From: Adiantum capillus-veneris
Lineage: Eukaryota; Streptophyta; Polypodiopsida; Polypodiales; Pteridaceae
Length of the DNA: 64,000 bases
Direction of reading: 5' to 3'
NCBI GenBank assembly: GCA_014529385.2
Contig: CM043960.1
Span: forward strand, 40,660,781 to 40,724,780
Both the position numbers and the translations under genes were made by a program. The notes beneath the pieces were generated by a model. It made no database searches. It saw nothing but the letters and a program-made list of their open reading frames with translations, and was not told where the DNA came from. This document shows positions 1-10,963 of the stretch, in pieces. Position 1 is the first letter of the stretch. Each line of letters starts with the position of its first letter.

Positions 1-879
1 CCTGTACCACCACCAAGATCCAAACATGTACCTATTTTAGGGCACAAGGCCTCTACAAACAATAGCATATGGGCAACACTCCTCTCTAACATGCCTCTCC
101 ACCCAAGCACTCTTGCCATTACATGTTCTGTGAGCAGACGATGGCAAGTAGTGGTCTGATAATCTCCATTGAGAGATCTTGTTGGAAGACTCTCCCCACC
201 TACCATACAAGAAAATGAGGCAACTATGCATGAACATTTAAGAATTTTAGTGCAAAAACAATCACATTGAATAATAAACAATGACACACAAACCTTTTGA
301 GCACTCTCATGATCAAATAAGGGAGTACTTCCTGCCTTATGAAATGCCAAAGCATAGAATACATTCATCTATCATAGCCATAGACACAACAAATAAAAAA
401 GTCAATTTTGCATGTATCAAATTTCTTTTAAAGAATTATTCATGTTTTTTGAAGGATGCTTTATTACCTTTTGTGTATGCCCATTCTTTGTTTGTGATGC
501 AAATGGCTTAGAGCTCTCCATGATCCAACTAAAAATCAGCTCTAGGCTTGTCTGTGTGGCCAAGTGCTCCACAAGACTAAGAGCGGTGCTAGGACAAATA
601 ACAAGCACCCAATCCATGTCATCCATCGTTGTAGATGTACCCACCAATGAAAACTTGGCATGGTCATCCGTTAGCTCATTCCGTGTAGGAATGCCATCAA
701 GACCTTGAACAAGCCCACCTACAAGCAAAATTATTGTATTTGAGTGTTAAGAATTTGAGCTAAGTATATGCATGGTGTATATAAGATAGCATTGAAAATT
801 CCCTTACCAGTAGGAAGATCAATAACAGTAAGATCAACCCTCCATGCACCAGGTTTTCCATTTATTATCTTATCACATT
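1..879 (-). pseudogene. 3' part of a split, intron-containing host-like gene (unrecognised)
   Basis: Three apparent exons read on the minus strand. The first (about 874-808) encodes DKIINGKPGAWRVDLTVIDLPT-type sequence and ends at a G|GTAAGG donor. The second (about 718-468) starts after a TTGTAG acceptor and ends at AAAG|GTAATA. The third starts after a GGTAG acceptor at about 199, joins in phase 0, and meets a TAA about 26 codons in. The first exon continues in frame from the ORF at 11632-11802 once the intervening retrotransposon is removed. The hydrophobic strand followed by D-L-P-T-G, and then a second strand WVLVICPS, faintly recalls the G3 region of dynamin-like GTPases. No P-loop was found upstream, so I do not assign a function. 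It could instead be an old pseudogene. Confidence 0.5.
875..879. repeat. target-site duplication, left copy (chromovirus)
   Basis: ACATT immediately left of the LTR matches AAATT at 11632-11636 in four of five bases. This is the expected 5-bp duplication for a Ty3/Gypsy insertion, with one later mutation. Confidence 0.6.
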
Positions 880-1558
880 TGTGAGGTCCCCACCCCGCCG
901 TATCAACCAGCGGATTTGATGGTGAACCTAGTGGCCACTAGATCTATTGCGGAAGCAAACAAAATGGTTCAGGGTTCGACTAGTGGACGATCTCTCATCA
1001 CAAAGTGAGTCGAGTTCGAGCCTACTAGCAAGGAGATCTAGCTCCACCTCGCAGGGGAAGCATACTTGAACTATCTAGTGATCCTAAGACCCACCTTCCA
1101 AGAGGAGAGAAACCCCGAGTGCCTTTTTCCCCATGTTTCATAGGCACGTACTCTTGAGATGTCACCGCTCTAGGTGCAATGGGTATTACTAATATCGAAG
1201 CAAGCATTATGGGGACAGAGAGTTCCCGACCAATCGGGACCACCCATCTCGTAGGCATTGGCAACCTGAGCCAAGCCCCCACTTTCCACCCCCACACTCA
1301 CACTTCCTTGTGTGACCTAATTACTACCACAAAGGTTGTTCAACATAAACATTCCTTGTTTTAATTCCGAAGCACATTGTTCCTTAAGACAGCCCTTCAA
1401 CCAGTATTGCAAACAACACCAAGACAGAATTCTAGTAAAAATTCTATTTAAACTTATTCATTAAAATTCCAATGTTCTGGAGGTACAACATCCCCCCTCC
1501 AGCGAGAGTTCACTCCTCCCGTTGTCGCCTAGCTGCCCATACAACTAGGTATGTCCAC

Positions 1559-1669
1559 CGCATAGAAAGCACGTCATGGACACTCTCACCGCATAGAAAG
1601 CAAGATGTGGGTTCCCACTGCATAGAAAGCAAGTCGTGGGTATCCACCGCATAAAAAGCAAGTCATGGA
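1559..1669. repeat. minisatellite inside LTR (about 30-bp unit, four copies)
   Basis: The core GCATAGAAAGCA recurs four times at about 30-bp spacing, the last copy reading GCATAAAAAGCA. The copies are separated by variable GTCATGGAC / GATGTGGGT-like segments. The same array is at 9513-9623, so it predates the insertion. Confidence 0.85.
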
Positions 1670-2966
1670 TTCAAGAGCCCTTAACGAGGAACTCTGCCCC
1701 CTGCGATCAGTAGGGGGGTCAGGACTGATTCAACATTGGAAATAAAATGAACATGTCGAGCTAAATTTTCCCTAGCAGACATTCTTTCCTAATTGCAACC
1801 AGCATACCCATCAATCATTTCCTTCCTACTTTAGAACTTAGTGTACAATGAATTCAATGCCGAGGTTTCCGTCGGATTTCTCCAACATGTTTGGGGATAT
1901 TTTCATTCCTACCTAAACGTGTGCAATGTTAAATTAAACAACTTGAATGAACTTATGATCTACCTCTTCCATTTCTTCGTCGATGGCCCGTGAGATGGCC
2001 GGTATTTGTTCCTCCATGGAAGCTTTTCCCTTCCCGTTCACCTTGCTCGTTCCTGCCTCGTGGTCGTGGGCTCCACCAAAGCGAGTCCTCTTAATCGGGG
2101 CCATTTTAAACTCACTACTTTAAATAATTAACTTGGAGAAAAGAGCTAATGTCCGCAAGCGTCATAACAAGCCAAATGATAGATTAGCAACATCAAACAA
2201 TGCCTGCTACATGAGAGGTTTAGATTTTTCCATATAACAATCATTATGGATGACACATAATCCTATGGGAGCCGGCTCTAAAGATAATTACTCGGCTTAC
2301 ATGATTAAGAATAATAGGATTTCACTAATGGAATTACCAGAGAGATGAATTAAGCACGATTAATCTCTTTCCTAGCAATTAGAGGGTGCAGAATTACCGC
2401 ATGCATAGGTGTGAGAAAAACCACCTCTTAGAGACTTAATGACAGATTAATCTTACCTTAATTATATCTTAATGCATAACCGAAATGAATCTAAATCAGC
2501 TACAATATTAATGCGTGATAGAAAGAGTGATTCTTATCAATCTACACAATTACCAGCTTACCGATTAATTTCTATGCTACCTAGAGAGAGAAAATTCTAA
2601 TAATCGTGCACTAATCATTAATTAAGAGTGATGAATGGATGATAATTCAGCTATGGGATGATGATTACATAATAGAATATGGTTAAGAAGAATTTAGAGA
2701 GTAATTATAGAGAATTACGACTAAGAATAAGCATAATAGACGAGAAATTTAGATGGTAGAGAAAGGAATTTACAGATGGCATTAATTAAACCGTGGTTAC
2801 CGTGATTAAGGGCTGATAATCTTCTCAATTTTCTGATCTAATCGAGCTTCTTGAGACGAGAATTCGGCAGCACCTTCCGCCTTGCTTCTCCTTCAAAAGG
2901 TGTGTGAATCGGCAACACCTTCCCAGTGTGTGTAGGTGTGTGTATGCATTGTGTATGTGTATGAGC

Positions 2967-2970
<4 letters not shown>

Positions 2971-3031
<61 letters not shown>
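2971..3031. repeat. (GT)n microsatellite in LTR
   Basis: An uninterrupted GT tract of about 60 bp. The matching position in the other LTR (10924-10963) is about 20 bp shorter, so it has changed since insertion. Confidence 0.95.
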
Positions 3032-3033
<2 letters not shown>

Positions 3034-3701
3034 TAGGCCTTCAAATAGGCTCCTACAGGCTGAAAATCGACCAGCCCTGCTATTAGCATCTGGAGGAGCA
3101 CTCAGTTCACTGCATTGGCAAGTTCAGTTCCCCTACCCACCAAGTGTCCAATTGGTTTAGTTAACTGGTTCTCACACTTAGTTGCAAGCTTGGAAACTTC
3201 CCAAAGATTCCCACAAGGCAAGAGGGCGCCCCCTAGCTGCTAAAGCTGGTCTGGAGTGGCCTGGGACCTGTTCCCACACAGTCCCGGGCTCCGGTGCCTC
3301 CCTGCTCAATTTTTGGAAAAATTGATTTTTGGCTAAAATGGGTCATACGAGTCGGATTTTGATGCTGTAAATTGCTATACAGAGCTCTAACTAAGACGTA
3401 CTGGACTGAGTACCTGCCATATTTAGCAGCCCTCGGGGTCCGAAAATGCATTTTTTTGAAATTCGGGATACGGGTGTAGTTTTTTGAGACGATCAAAACT
3501 GGACGGGTCGGGTGACCAAAAACTTGCTATTTTTGGAAATTTTTTACAAAAAATATTTTAATTCACATTTCGAAGCTTTAAAACATTCTAAACATCATGG
3601 CACTGACAGAATTTGCAAAACTGCTAAAAATAGTAACGTATTCCATTATGTTCATTTCATGGTACAATGGTGCTCTTTTGATCGGGGTCAGAGAGATTAC
3701 A

Positions 3702-3711
3702 ACCTTCCCAA
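3702..3711 (-). other. polypurine tract (PPT) of chromovirus
   Basis: On the minus strand TTGGGAAGGT directly precedes the LTR start TGTAAT. This is the position where plus-strand priming occurs in LTR retrotransposons. Confidence 0.65.
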
Positions 3712-3732
3712 TGTGAAAAATTTGAGATGTCC

Positions 3733-5268
3733 TCATCTCAAGAATTTGTTTGGGTAATCCTTTATGAGTGTTGGTTCGTCCTCCCAAGTTGCATCTTCTT
3801 CAGGGTAATCCTTCCACTTTACCAGATGCTCCGTGATAGTTCTGTTGCGTAACTTCCTTTCCCTTGTTTCCAGTACGTAGTCAGGTTGGAGCTCGAGTAC
3901 TCCTTGTGCTGGCATGACTATCTGATCTGAGTCCAAGAATTGATCAGGGTTAGGAATATAGGGTTTGAGTAAGCTGACGTGGAACACATCGTGAACCTTC
4001 AAGTTTGCAGGTAACTTTAGCTTGTAGGCTTGGTCACTCACAACCTTAACGATCTCGAATGGTCCACAATACCTTGGGCTAAGCTTCTTATATCTTCCTA
4101 GTGATAAGTTTCTTTTCTTTGGTCGGACTCTCAGAAAAACCTTATCCCCTTCTTTGAAGGTTCTTTCTGATCGGTTCTTATCTGCATAGTGCTTCTGTCT
4201 ATCCTGAGCGGCCTGAATGTCCTGGCGAATAGCTCTAGTCTGTGCTTCCATATCTTCTAACATCTTCCTAGATGCTTCTACCCTGATGGTTGGATCTGAG
4301 AAGTTCAGTGGTGGTAAGCAGTCCTGTCCATAAAGAGCTTTGAAAGGTGACTTTCCAATGCTTCTGTGTTCGGAAGAATTATAAGCATACTCCACCAAAG
4401 GTAGATATTGTAACCACTTCTTTGGCTCTTGTGAACAATAGGCTCTGAGAATGTCCTCGATGACTTGATTAACTCTCTCAGTTTGCCCATCTGTCTGCGG
4501 ATGATACGCTGTACTGAAGGCTAATTGTGACCCAATAGATTGGAAAAGAGAAGTCCAAAATTTTGATGTGAACTTGGCATCTCTATCACTGACGATACGC
4601 TTGGGCAGACCATGTAACCTAAAAATCTCCTTGATGAATACCCGACTAACATCTGAAGCAGTAAAGGTTGTCTTTACGGGTATTAGATGAGACACTTTTG
4701 TGAGCATATCAACAACCACGAAAACAGAATCATAACCTCCTGTAGAAGGTAATCCTGTAACAAAATCCATACTGATGCATTCCCATTTCATTTGGGGTAT
4801 GTCAAGAGGTTGAAGTTTCCCTGGTAACTTGATTCTTTCGGCCTTTATCCGCTGACAAGAAAGACATTGCCTCACATAGCGAAGTATGTCTCCTTTCATC
4901 CCAGACCAAAAATAACTCCTCCTGACAGCGTGAAGAGTCTTAGCATAGCCTGGATGTCCGGATGTAGGGCTATCGTGAGCTTCATACAAAATGGTCTTCT
5001 TTAACGCTGGATCTCTGGGTACACAGAGTCTATGCCTGTAGTAAAGACATCCTCCCATAAGAGAGTAATCTTTAGCTTCATGCATCTTATTCTGCTGGAC
5101 TAGAGATACTATACGCTGGTATTCTGGATCTACTAAAGATGCTTCTTTGATTCTATCCCAGATAGGGTTATTTGGAATAGAGATATCTCCGAGAAAGGAT
5201 TTTCGGCTAAGACCATCTACAACTGCATTTTCCTTTCCTGGTCTATACTTTATGTCAAGGTCATATTC
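3733..5268 (-). pseudogene. Chromovirus integrase with C-terminal chromodomain
   Basis: This is the C-terminal part of Pol, which inserts the cDNA into chromatin. The N-terminal zinc-binding region shows EAHDSPTSGHPG and then CLSCQR. The catalytic core has D in ISMDFVTGLP, D in IVSDRDAKF and E in TDGQTERVNQ, so the D,D-E triad is present. A GPF/Y-like module (YCGPFEIVK) and then a chromodomain with HLVKWKDYPEEDATWE close the protein at 3733, just inside the LTR. The chromodomain is known to direct chromoviruses to modified histones. The frame is the same as RNase H upstream but is cut off by the TAG at 5269. The first ATG is at 5085, after conserved linker sequence. Confidence 0.93.
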
Positions 5269-5271
5269 CTA

Positions 5272-5640
5272 TAATAGCTCTATCCATCGCCGTTGTCGCA
5301 TATTGAGAATAGGTTGAGTAAAAATCCATTTTAAGCTCTTGTAGTCTGTCACCAGCTGAAACTTGCGTCCGAGAAGATAATGTCTCCATAACTTCAGCGC
5401 ATGAATAACTGCTAAAAGTTCCAAATCATGAGTAGGATAATTCTTCTCATGATCTCTCAGCTTTCGCGAAGTATACGCCACTGGTATTCCTTCTTGAGTA
5501 AGAACTCTTCCTAGAACAAAGTTGCTAGCGTCGGTCGCTACTTCAAATTCCTTACTGAAATCTGGAAGCTTTAAAATAGGAGCTGAGACCAAGAACTCTT
5601 TTATTTTATCAAAGCTAGACTCTGCTCGGTCTTCCATTCG
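5272..5640 (-). pseudogene. Chromovirus RNase H domain
   Basis: This domain degrades the RNA strand of the RNA-DNA hybrid. Visible motifs are [13 protein letters not shown] (first Asp), [19 protein letters not shown] (Glu) and [12 protein letters not shown] (Asp). Its frame differs by one base from the RT frame upstream, with the shift lying between about 5610 and 5640. It ends at an in-frame TAG (5269-5271) directly before the conserved linker to integrase (EYDLDIKYRPGKENAV-like), so the stop looks like a point mutation in one original Pol ORF. Confidence 0.9.
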
Positions 5641-6665
5641 ATCCTCATTCCCTTCTTTAGGATTTCCGTCAAAGGTGCAGCAATACGTGCATAGTCCTTG
5701 ACAAAAATCCTGTACCATCCCGTTATTCCAAGAAATCCTCTTACTTTGCTGAAAGTGGATGGTTGAGGCCAATCAACAATGTCCTTGACCTTGTCTGGGT
5801 CCACTGAAATCCCCTCAGCCGATATGACAAATCCAAGATAGTTGACTTTTGGTGAGCAAAAAGTGCACTTGCTCTCTTTAGCGTAAAGTTGGTGTTTTCG
5901 AAGAAGATCAAGTGCTTTGCGAACATGTTCTTCGTGATCTGCCTCTTTCTTAGAGTAGATCAGAATGTCATCAAAGAAAACAAAGACAAAATCATCCAGG
6001 TAAGGTCTAAAAATATCCTGCATAAGTCGATTGAAGCTTGCAGGAGCATTTGTTAGACCAAAAGACATTACTTTGAACTCGTAGTGCCCATACCTAGTAT
6101 TGAAAGCCGTCTTTGGAATATCCGATTCCTTGATTCTGATTTGGTAATATCCTGACCTTAGATCTATCTTTGTAAATATTTTGGCACCGTGGAGCCTGTC
6201 CAAGAGTTCATCAATCCTTGGAATTGGATACTTGTTCTTGACAGTTACCTGGTTCAGTCCCCTGTAGTCTATGCATAGCCTTAAGGTCCCATCCTTCTTT
6301 TTTTGAAAAAGAACTGGAGCACCCCAAGGAGAAGTACTGGGTCGAATGAATCCTTGCTCAATGAGTTGTCTAAGTTGTTCCTTGAGTTCGATAGCCTCTG
6401 GAAGTGACATTTTATAAGGTCTTTTTGAGATAGGTTCACATCCAGGGATAGTCTTGATCTCATGTTCTACCTCTCTGTGCGGCGGAAGATTCGTAAGGTC
6501 TTCAGGGAATACATCATCATACTCCCTCAACCAGTTTGGCCGAAATGAGGTATCTGATTGGTCCACCTTGTTGAGTTTTACTGCATAAATTTGCTGACCC
6601 TTCCTTAGTCCCTTCAAAAGTTTGTTGGCCTTAACTAGAGTAGCCTTAGGTCTCCCATTCCCCCC
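5604..6665 (-). pseudogene. Chromovirus reverse transcriptase
   Basis: Ty3/Gypsy RT in order: [11 protein letters not shown], the substrate loop [45 protein letters not shown] (first Asp), [17 protein letters not shown], and the catalytic FFDDILIYS. Then follow YLGFVIS and the connection FLGITGWYR. It is in frame with protease upstream apart from a TAG at 6666-6668. It loses frame at its C-terminal end near 5610-5640, where RNase H continues one base out of register. All catalytic aspartates are present. Confidence 0.93.
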
Positions 6666-6668
6666 CTA

Positions 6669-7148
6669 GATTAAGGCTTCATTACCCAAGTTATCTGTAA
6701 AGGTAAAATTCCCTTGTGCACAATGTATGTGGGCCCTATTTTTCTTTAGCCAGTCCATCCCTAGTATCCCATCAAAGAATCCTAAGGGTAAGGCTCGAAA
6801 TTGGGCAGAAGTTGGGTGTCCCCCTAAATCAAAGTCGATTTTTCCTGCAGAATGTTGAGATACTACTTCCTTGCCGTTTGCTAACTCCACAACTAGCTTG
6901 CTTGTTGGATACTTATCTAGCTTTAGCTTCCTCATGCATCTGGGTGAAAGAAATGAAAGAGTACTACCACAATCTAAAAGGAAGTTAACTTGTTCACCTC
7001 TGAGAGATCCTGGCGTATGAATGACTGCGTATTGCTTCCAACCATTGGGATTGTCAATTGCAGCATGTAGGGTTGCTCTCTCCACTGCTTCGTCGCCCAG
7101 AGTTGGTTGTACCACTGCGGCATTCACTCTGGCGGTAGCTCCACGTCC
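6669..7148 (-). pseudogene. Chromovirus aspartic protease
   Basis: A retropepsin that would process Gag-Pol. It has FLLDCGSTLSFLS, with D-C-G where plant Gypsy proteases usually have D-S-G, and the later GFFDGILGMDWL motif. The Asp is kept, so activity is possible. It sits in the same frame as Gag, separated only by TGA at 7149-7151, and runs to TAG at 6666-6668. The start codon at 7127 is unlikely to be the real start, as the family is normally made as a Gag-Pol fusion. Confidence 0.88.
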
Positions 7149-7151
7149 TCA

Positions 7152-7985
7152 CCCTCTGTTCATCCTTCCACGTCCTCCTCTTCCATTAGCTTGGCCACAC
7201 CCACGAGTATTCAAGGGTATGGCATTGGCATTGGTTGCCTGAATGTTCCTGGGGAAATTGGATCTGTAATGCCCATGCTCGCCGCAGCCATAGCATCGGA
7301 CATCAGGGAACTCCATGGTTGTGGTGGTAGCCACAATAGGGCGTTGGTTATACGATTGGTTGGCTGGCCTGTTATCCCAAGCAGTGGTCCTTGCCCTCTT
7401 TGCCCAATGATTCCTCCTGTTCTGATTAGCCCTTTGTACTTCGAGAGCTAGAGGTTTGGCCCTTAACAAGGCATCTTGTAGCGTCGTCGGCCTGAGAGCT
7501 TCCAACCGAGTATTCAGGGGATCGATTAGTCCTTGGCAAGTCCTTGCCACCTGTTGTTCCAAGGTCATCTTAGGAGCATATCTCCGAAGAGTGACAAACT
7601 TTGCATAGTATGCTTCGACAGATGAATTCAGCTGCCGAAGTGAAAAGAATTCATTCATCCTCAAGGTTCTATAGGCAGGTGGTAAATAACGTCCCATTAT
7701 TGCAGCTTTGATGTCTTCCCATGATTCGGAAGATCCCTTAATATCCATGTCTCTGCAATGTTGCTTCCACCATATCTTGGCATCGCCAGTCAAGCGGAAC
7801 ATCGCAAGCATGGTCTGATTTATGGGTTGGGTTCCCTCAACTTCAAAGTAATCGTCCATGGATTCCATCCATACTTCCGCATCTCTCTCCACATTTGCCC
7901 CCTCGCCCTTAAAGATCGGAGGTTGGGCTTGCTTAAGGAGGAGCCTTTTATCTTGCGTTGCCGAGTATAGAGCAACAGGCGGTAC
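7152..7985 (-). pseudogene. Chromovirus Gag (capsid plus nucleocapsid)
   Basis: The capsid-like retrotrans_gag region includes WMESMDDYFEVEG, AKIWWKQH, and FFSLRQ followed by YYAKF. A basic R/G-rich tail contains the zinc knuckle CYGCGEHGHYRSNF. The last ligand of the CX2CX4HX4C pattern is Phe rather than Cys, so the knuckle is damaged. The frame is open upstream of the first ATG (7892) to about 7985, encoding QAQPPIFKGEG-type Gag N-terminal sequence. An ATG-TAG there (7986-7991) means either a nonsense mutation or a 3' splice site (TGTAG|GTACC). Confidence 0.88.
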
Positions 7986-8178
7986 CTACATGGATTATAC
8001 GAATTCTTGATACATTACTTGGATTTCAAAATAGACATGAGACTTTAAATAAAATTCAAGATTCTACTTTATCAAGAGACAGAGATTCAGAGACAAAAAG
8101 CACTTTATTGATGAAAATTTATTACAATTGAAACCCCTCAAGGTTTAGGATACCTAATGATCAGCTTATTACATGGCT

Positions 8179-8718
8179 TTATGGATTGCGTATTAAATAC
8201 TCATAGGAGATGGTATTCACATGATGCACTACTTCATTCGTGTAATAGTTTCTATACTCATTCTTGAGTGGATAATAAACTAAGATATCAAGCCGGAGCT
8301 CCACTTTCAGTAATCCAAAGGTTTTGACTCGGTTCGCTGGGATCACATTGGTGACCTTCTCCAAGAGCCACTCGTTGATGGTTTGATTGGAGTTGTGTGA
8401 AACAGTCTGGTCCAATCGTGTAGGCACCAAGTAGAATATCTCTATTACCCTCAACTCTTCTCCCCAACGTATCTTCTTCAAGTCCGTAGCCAGGCATCCT
8501 AGCTTCCGAGCGTTGATGTAGTAAACCCCTCCTGGAAATGTCCAATCAAGTTCCCATCCTCTATCAATGCGAGTGGAGTGTGGCGTATAAGCCTTCAACA
8601 GTATCTCCATGACATCTCGCATGAACTGGTAAACTGGGGATCTTTGAGCTTGCTCATAAATAAGCTCAAACACCTTGAACTTCCGATATTCGAGCACGCG
8701 GTCTTCCTGCAACACCAA
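8179..8718 (-). CDS. Unrecognised ORF between PBS and gag of the chromovirus
   Basis: An uninterrupted reading frame of about 179 codons in the sense of the element, between the primer-binding site and gag, where plant chromoviruses normally have only leader. It has no good ATG. The frame begins near a TTGCAG that could be a 3' splice site. The protein looks soluble and mixed, with GWELDWTFPGGVYYINARK and FYLVPTRLDQT segments, and matches no family I know. The roughly 190 bases after its stop contain AATAAA-like signals (minus strand, about 8105-8125), as if a cellular transcript end were captured. It could be a transduced host exon set, an element-specific accessory protein, or a chance ORF. 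Confidence 0.5.
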   Translation of the reverse strand: MVLQEDRVLEYRKFKVFELIYEQAQRSPVYQFMRDVMEILLKAYTPHSTRIDRGWELDWTFPGGVYYINARKLGCLATDLKKIRWGEELRVIEIFYLVPTRLDQTVSHNSNQTINEWLLEKVTNVIPANRVKTFGLLKVELRLDILVYYPLKNEYRNYYTNEVVHHVNTISYEYLIRNP

Positions 8719-8814
8719 TGCAAGGAATTTGGATCAACTACCTATATACTTTCAGTTCCTTTTAAATGTTCAAACAATACGACTTTATTTCCTAGCCTAA
8801 CTTAGGCTCTCTAA

Positions 8815-8831
8815 CCTAGGCTCTGATACCA
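8815..8831 (-). other. primer-binding site, initiator Met-tRNA
   Basis: On the minus strand TGGTATCAGAGCCTAGG lies two bases after the LTR end (CACA-CC). TGGTATCAGAGC is the standard plant initiator Met-tRNA complement. It fixes the orientation of the element. Confidence 0.93.
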
Positions 8832-9512
8832 GGTGTGAGGTCCCCACCCCGCCGTATCAACCAACGGATTTGATGGTGAACCTAGTGGCCACTAGATCTA
8901 TTGCGGAAGCAAACAAAATGGTTCAGGGTTCGACTAACGGACGATCTCTCATCACAAAGTGAGTCGAGTTCGAGCCTACTAGCAGGGAGATCTAGCTCCA
9001 CCTCGCAGGGGAAGCGTACTTGAACTATCTAGCGATCCTAAGACCCACCTTCCAAGAGGAGAGAAACCCCGAGTGCCTTTTTCCCCATGTTTCAGAGGCA
9101 CGTACTCTTGAGATTTCACCGCTCTAGGTGCAATGGGTATTACTAATATCGAAGCAAGCATTATGGAGACAGAGAGTTCTCGACCAATCGGGACCACCCA
9201 TCTCATAGGCATTGGCAACCTGAGCCAAGCCCCCACTTTCCACCCCCACACTCACACTTCCTTGTGTGACCTAATTACTACCACAAAGGTTGTTCAACAT
9301 AAACATTCCTTGTTTTAATTCCGAAGCACATTGTTCCTTAAGACAGCCCTTCAACCAGTATTGCAAACAACACCAAGACAGAATTCTAGTAAAAATTCTA
9401 TTTAAACTTATTCATTAAAATTCCAATGTTCTGGAGGTACAACATCCCCCCTCCAGCGAGAGTTCACTCCTCCCGTTGTCGCCTAGCTGCCCATACAACT
9501 AGGTATGTCCAC

Positions 9513-9623
9513 CGCATAGAAAGCACGTCATGGACACTCTCACCGCATAGAAAGCAAGATGTGGGTTCCCACTGCATAGAAAGCAAGTCGTGGGTATCCA
9601 CCGCATAAAAAGCAAGTCATGGA
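9513..9623. repeat. minisatellite inside 5' LTR
   Basis: Same four-unit GCATAGAAAGCA array as at 1559-1669, identical in unit number. Confidence 0.85.
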
Positions 9624-10920
9624 TTCAAGAGCCCTTAACGAGGAACTCTGCCCCCTGCGATCAGTAGGGGGGTCAGGACTGATTCAACATTGGAAATAAA
9701 ATGAACATGTCGAGCTAAATTTTCCCTAGCAGACATTCTTTCCTAATTGCAACCAGCATACCCATCAATCATTTCCTTCCTACTTTAGAACTTAGTGTAC
9801 AATGAATTCAATGCCGAGGTTTCCGTCGGATTTCTCCAACATGTTTGGGGATATTTTCATTCCTAACTAAACGTGTGCAATGTTAAATTAAACAACTTGA
9901 ATGAAATTATGATCTACCTCTTCCATTTCTTCGTCGATGGCCCGTGAGATGGCCGGTATTTGTTCCTCCATGGGCTTTTCCCTTCCCGTTCACCTTGCTC
10001 ATTCCTGCCTCGTGGTCGTGGGCTCCACCAAAGCGAGTCCTCTTAACCGGGGCCATTTTAAACTCACTACTTTAAATAATTAACTTGGAGAAAAGAGCTA
10101 ATGTCCGCAAGCGTCATAACAAGCCAAATGATAGATTAGCAACATCAAACAATGCCTGCTACATGAGAGGTTTAGATTTTTCCATATAACAATCATTATG
10201 GATGACACATAATCCTATGGGAGCCGGCTCTAAAGATAATTACTCGGCTTACATGATTAAGAATAATAGGATTTCACTAATGGAATCACTAGAAAGATGA
10301 ATTAAGCACGATTAATCTCTTTCCTAGCAATTAGAGGGTGCATAATCACCGCATGCATAGGTGTGAGAAAAACCACCTCTTAGAGACTTAATGACAGATT
10401 AATCTTACCTTAATTATATCTTAATGCATAACCGAAATGAATCTAAATCAGCTACAATATTAATGCGTGATAGAAAGAGTGATTCTCATCAATCTACACA
10501 ATTACCAGCTTACCGATTAATTTCTATGCTACCTAGAGAGAGAAAATTCTAATAATCGTGCACTAATCATTAATTAAGAGTGATGAATGGATGATAATTC
10601 AGCTATGGGATGATGATTACATAATAGAATATGGTTAAGGAGAATTTAGAGAGTAATTATAGAGAATTACGACTAAGAATAAGCATAATAGACGAGAAAT
10701 TTAGATGGTAGAGAAAGGAATTTACAGATGGCATTAATTAAACCGTGGTTACCGTGATTAAGGGCTGATAATCTTCTCAATTTTCTGATCTAATCGAGCT
10801 TCTTGAGACGAGAATTCGGCAGCACCTTCCACCTTGCTTCTCCTTCAAAAGGTGTGTGAATCGGCAACACCTTCCCAGTGTGTGTAGGTGTGTGTATGCA
10901 CTGTGTGTGTGTGTATGAGC

Positions 10921-10923
<3 letters not shown>

Positions 10924-10963
<40 letters not shown>
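10924..10963. repeat. (GT)n microsatellite in 5' LTR
   Basis: About 40 bp of GT, shorter than the copy in the other LTR. Confidence 0.95.

Larger units (their letters stand above)
880..3701 (-). repeat. 3' LTR of chromovirus
   Basis: Near-identical to 8834-11631 at an offset of 7954 through its first part. It begins TGTGAGGTCC and ends GATTACA on the plus strand. It contains a minisatellite (about 1559-1669) and a (GT)n tract (about 2971-3031). The GT tract is longer here than in the partner LTR, which accounts for much of the length difference (2822 against 2798). A third, inverted, diverged copy lies at 31041-33505. No clear TATA box was identified. Confidence 0.93.

Noticed and set aside
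468-874. Dynamin/GTPase assignment for the split gene
   Set aside because: Only a D-L-P-T-G stretch and a following hydrophobic strand recall the G3 region. No P-loop or G4 motif was found, so no function is given.
1559-1669. Possible CRISPR-like array
   Set aside because: Unit and spacer lengths vary, there are only four copies, and it is inside an LTR of a plant retrotransposon; it is a minisatellite.
2838-3160. Open frames over the GT tract (His-Thr or Cys-Val repeats on either strand)
   Set aside because: They are translations of a dinucleotide microsatellite within an LTR, not genes. The same applies at 10777-11090, 14678-14881 and 31663-32006.
3733-7985. Reading the chromovirus as an intact active element
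   Set aside because: Three in-frame stops, one frameshift and a damaged zinc knuckle argue against activity.
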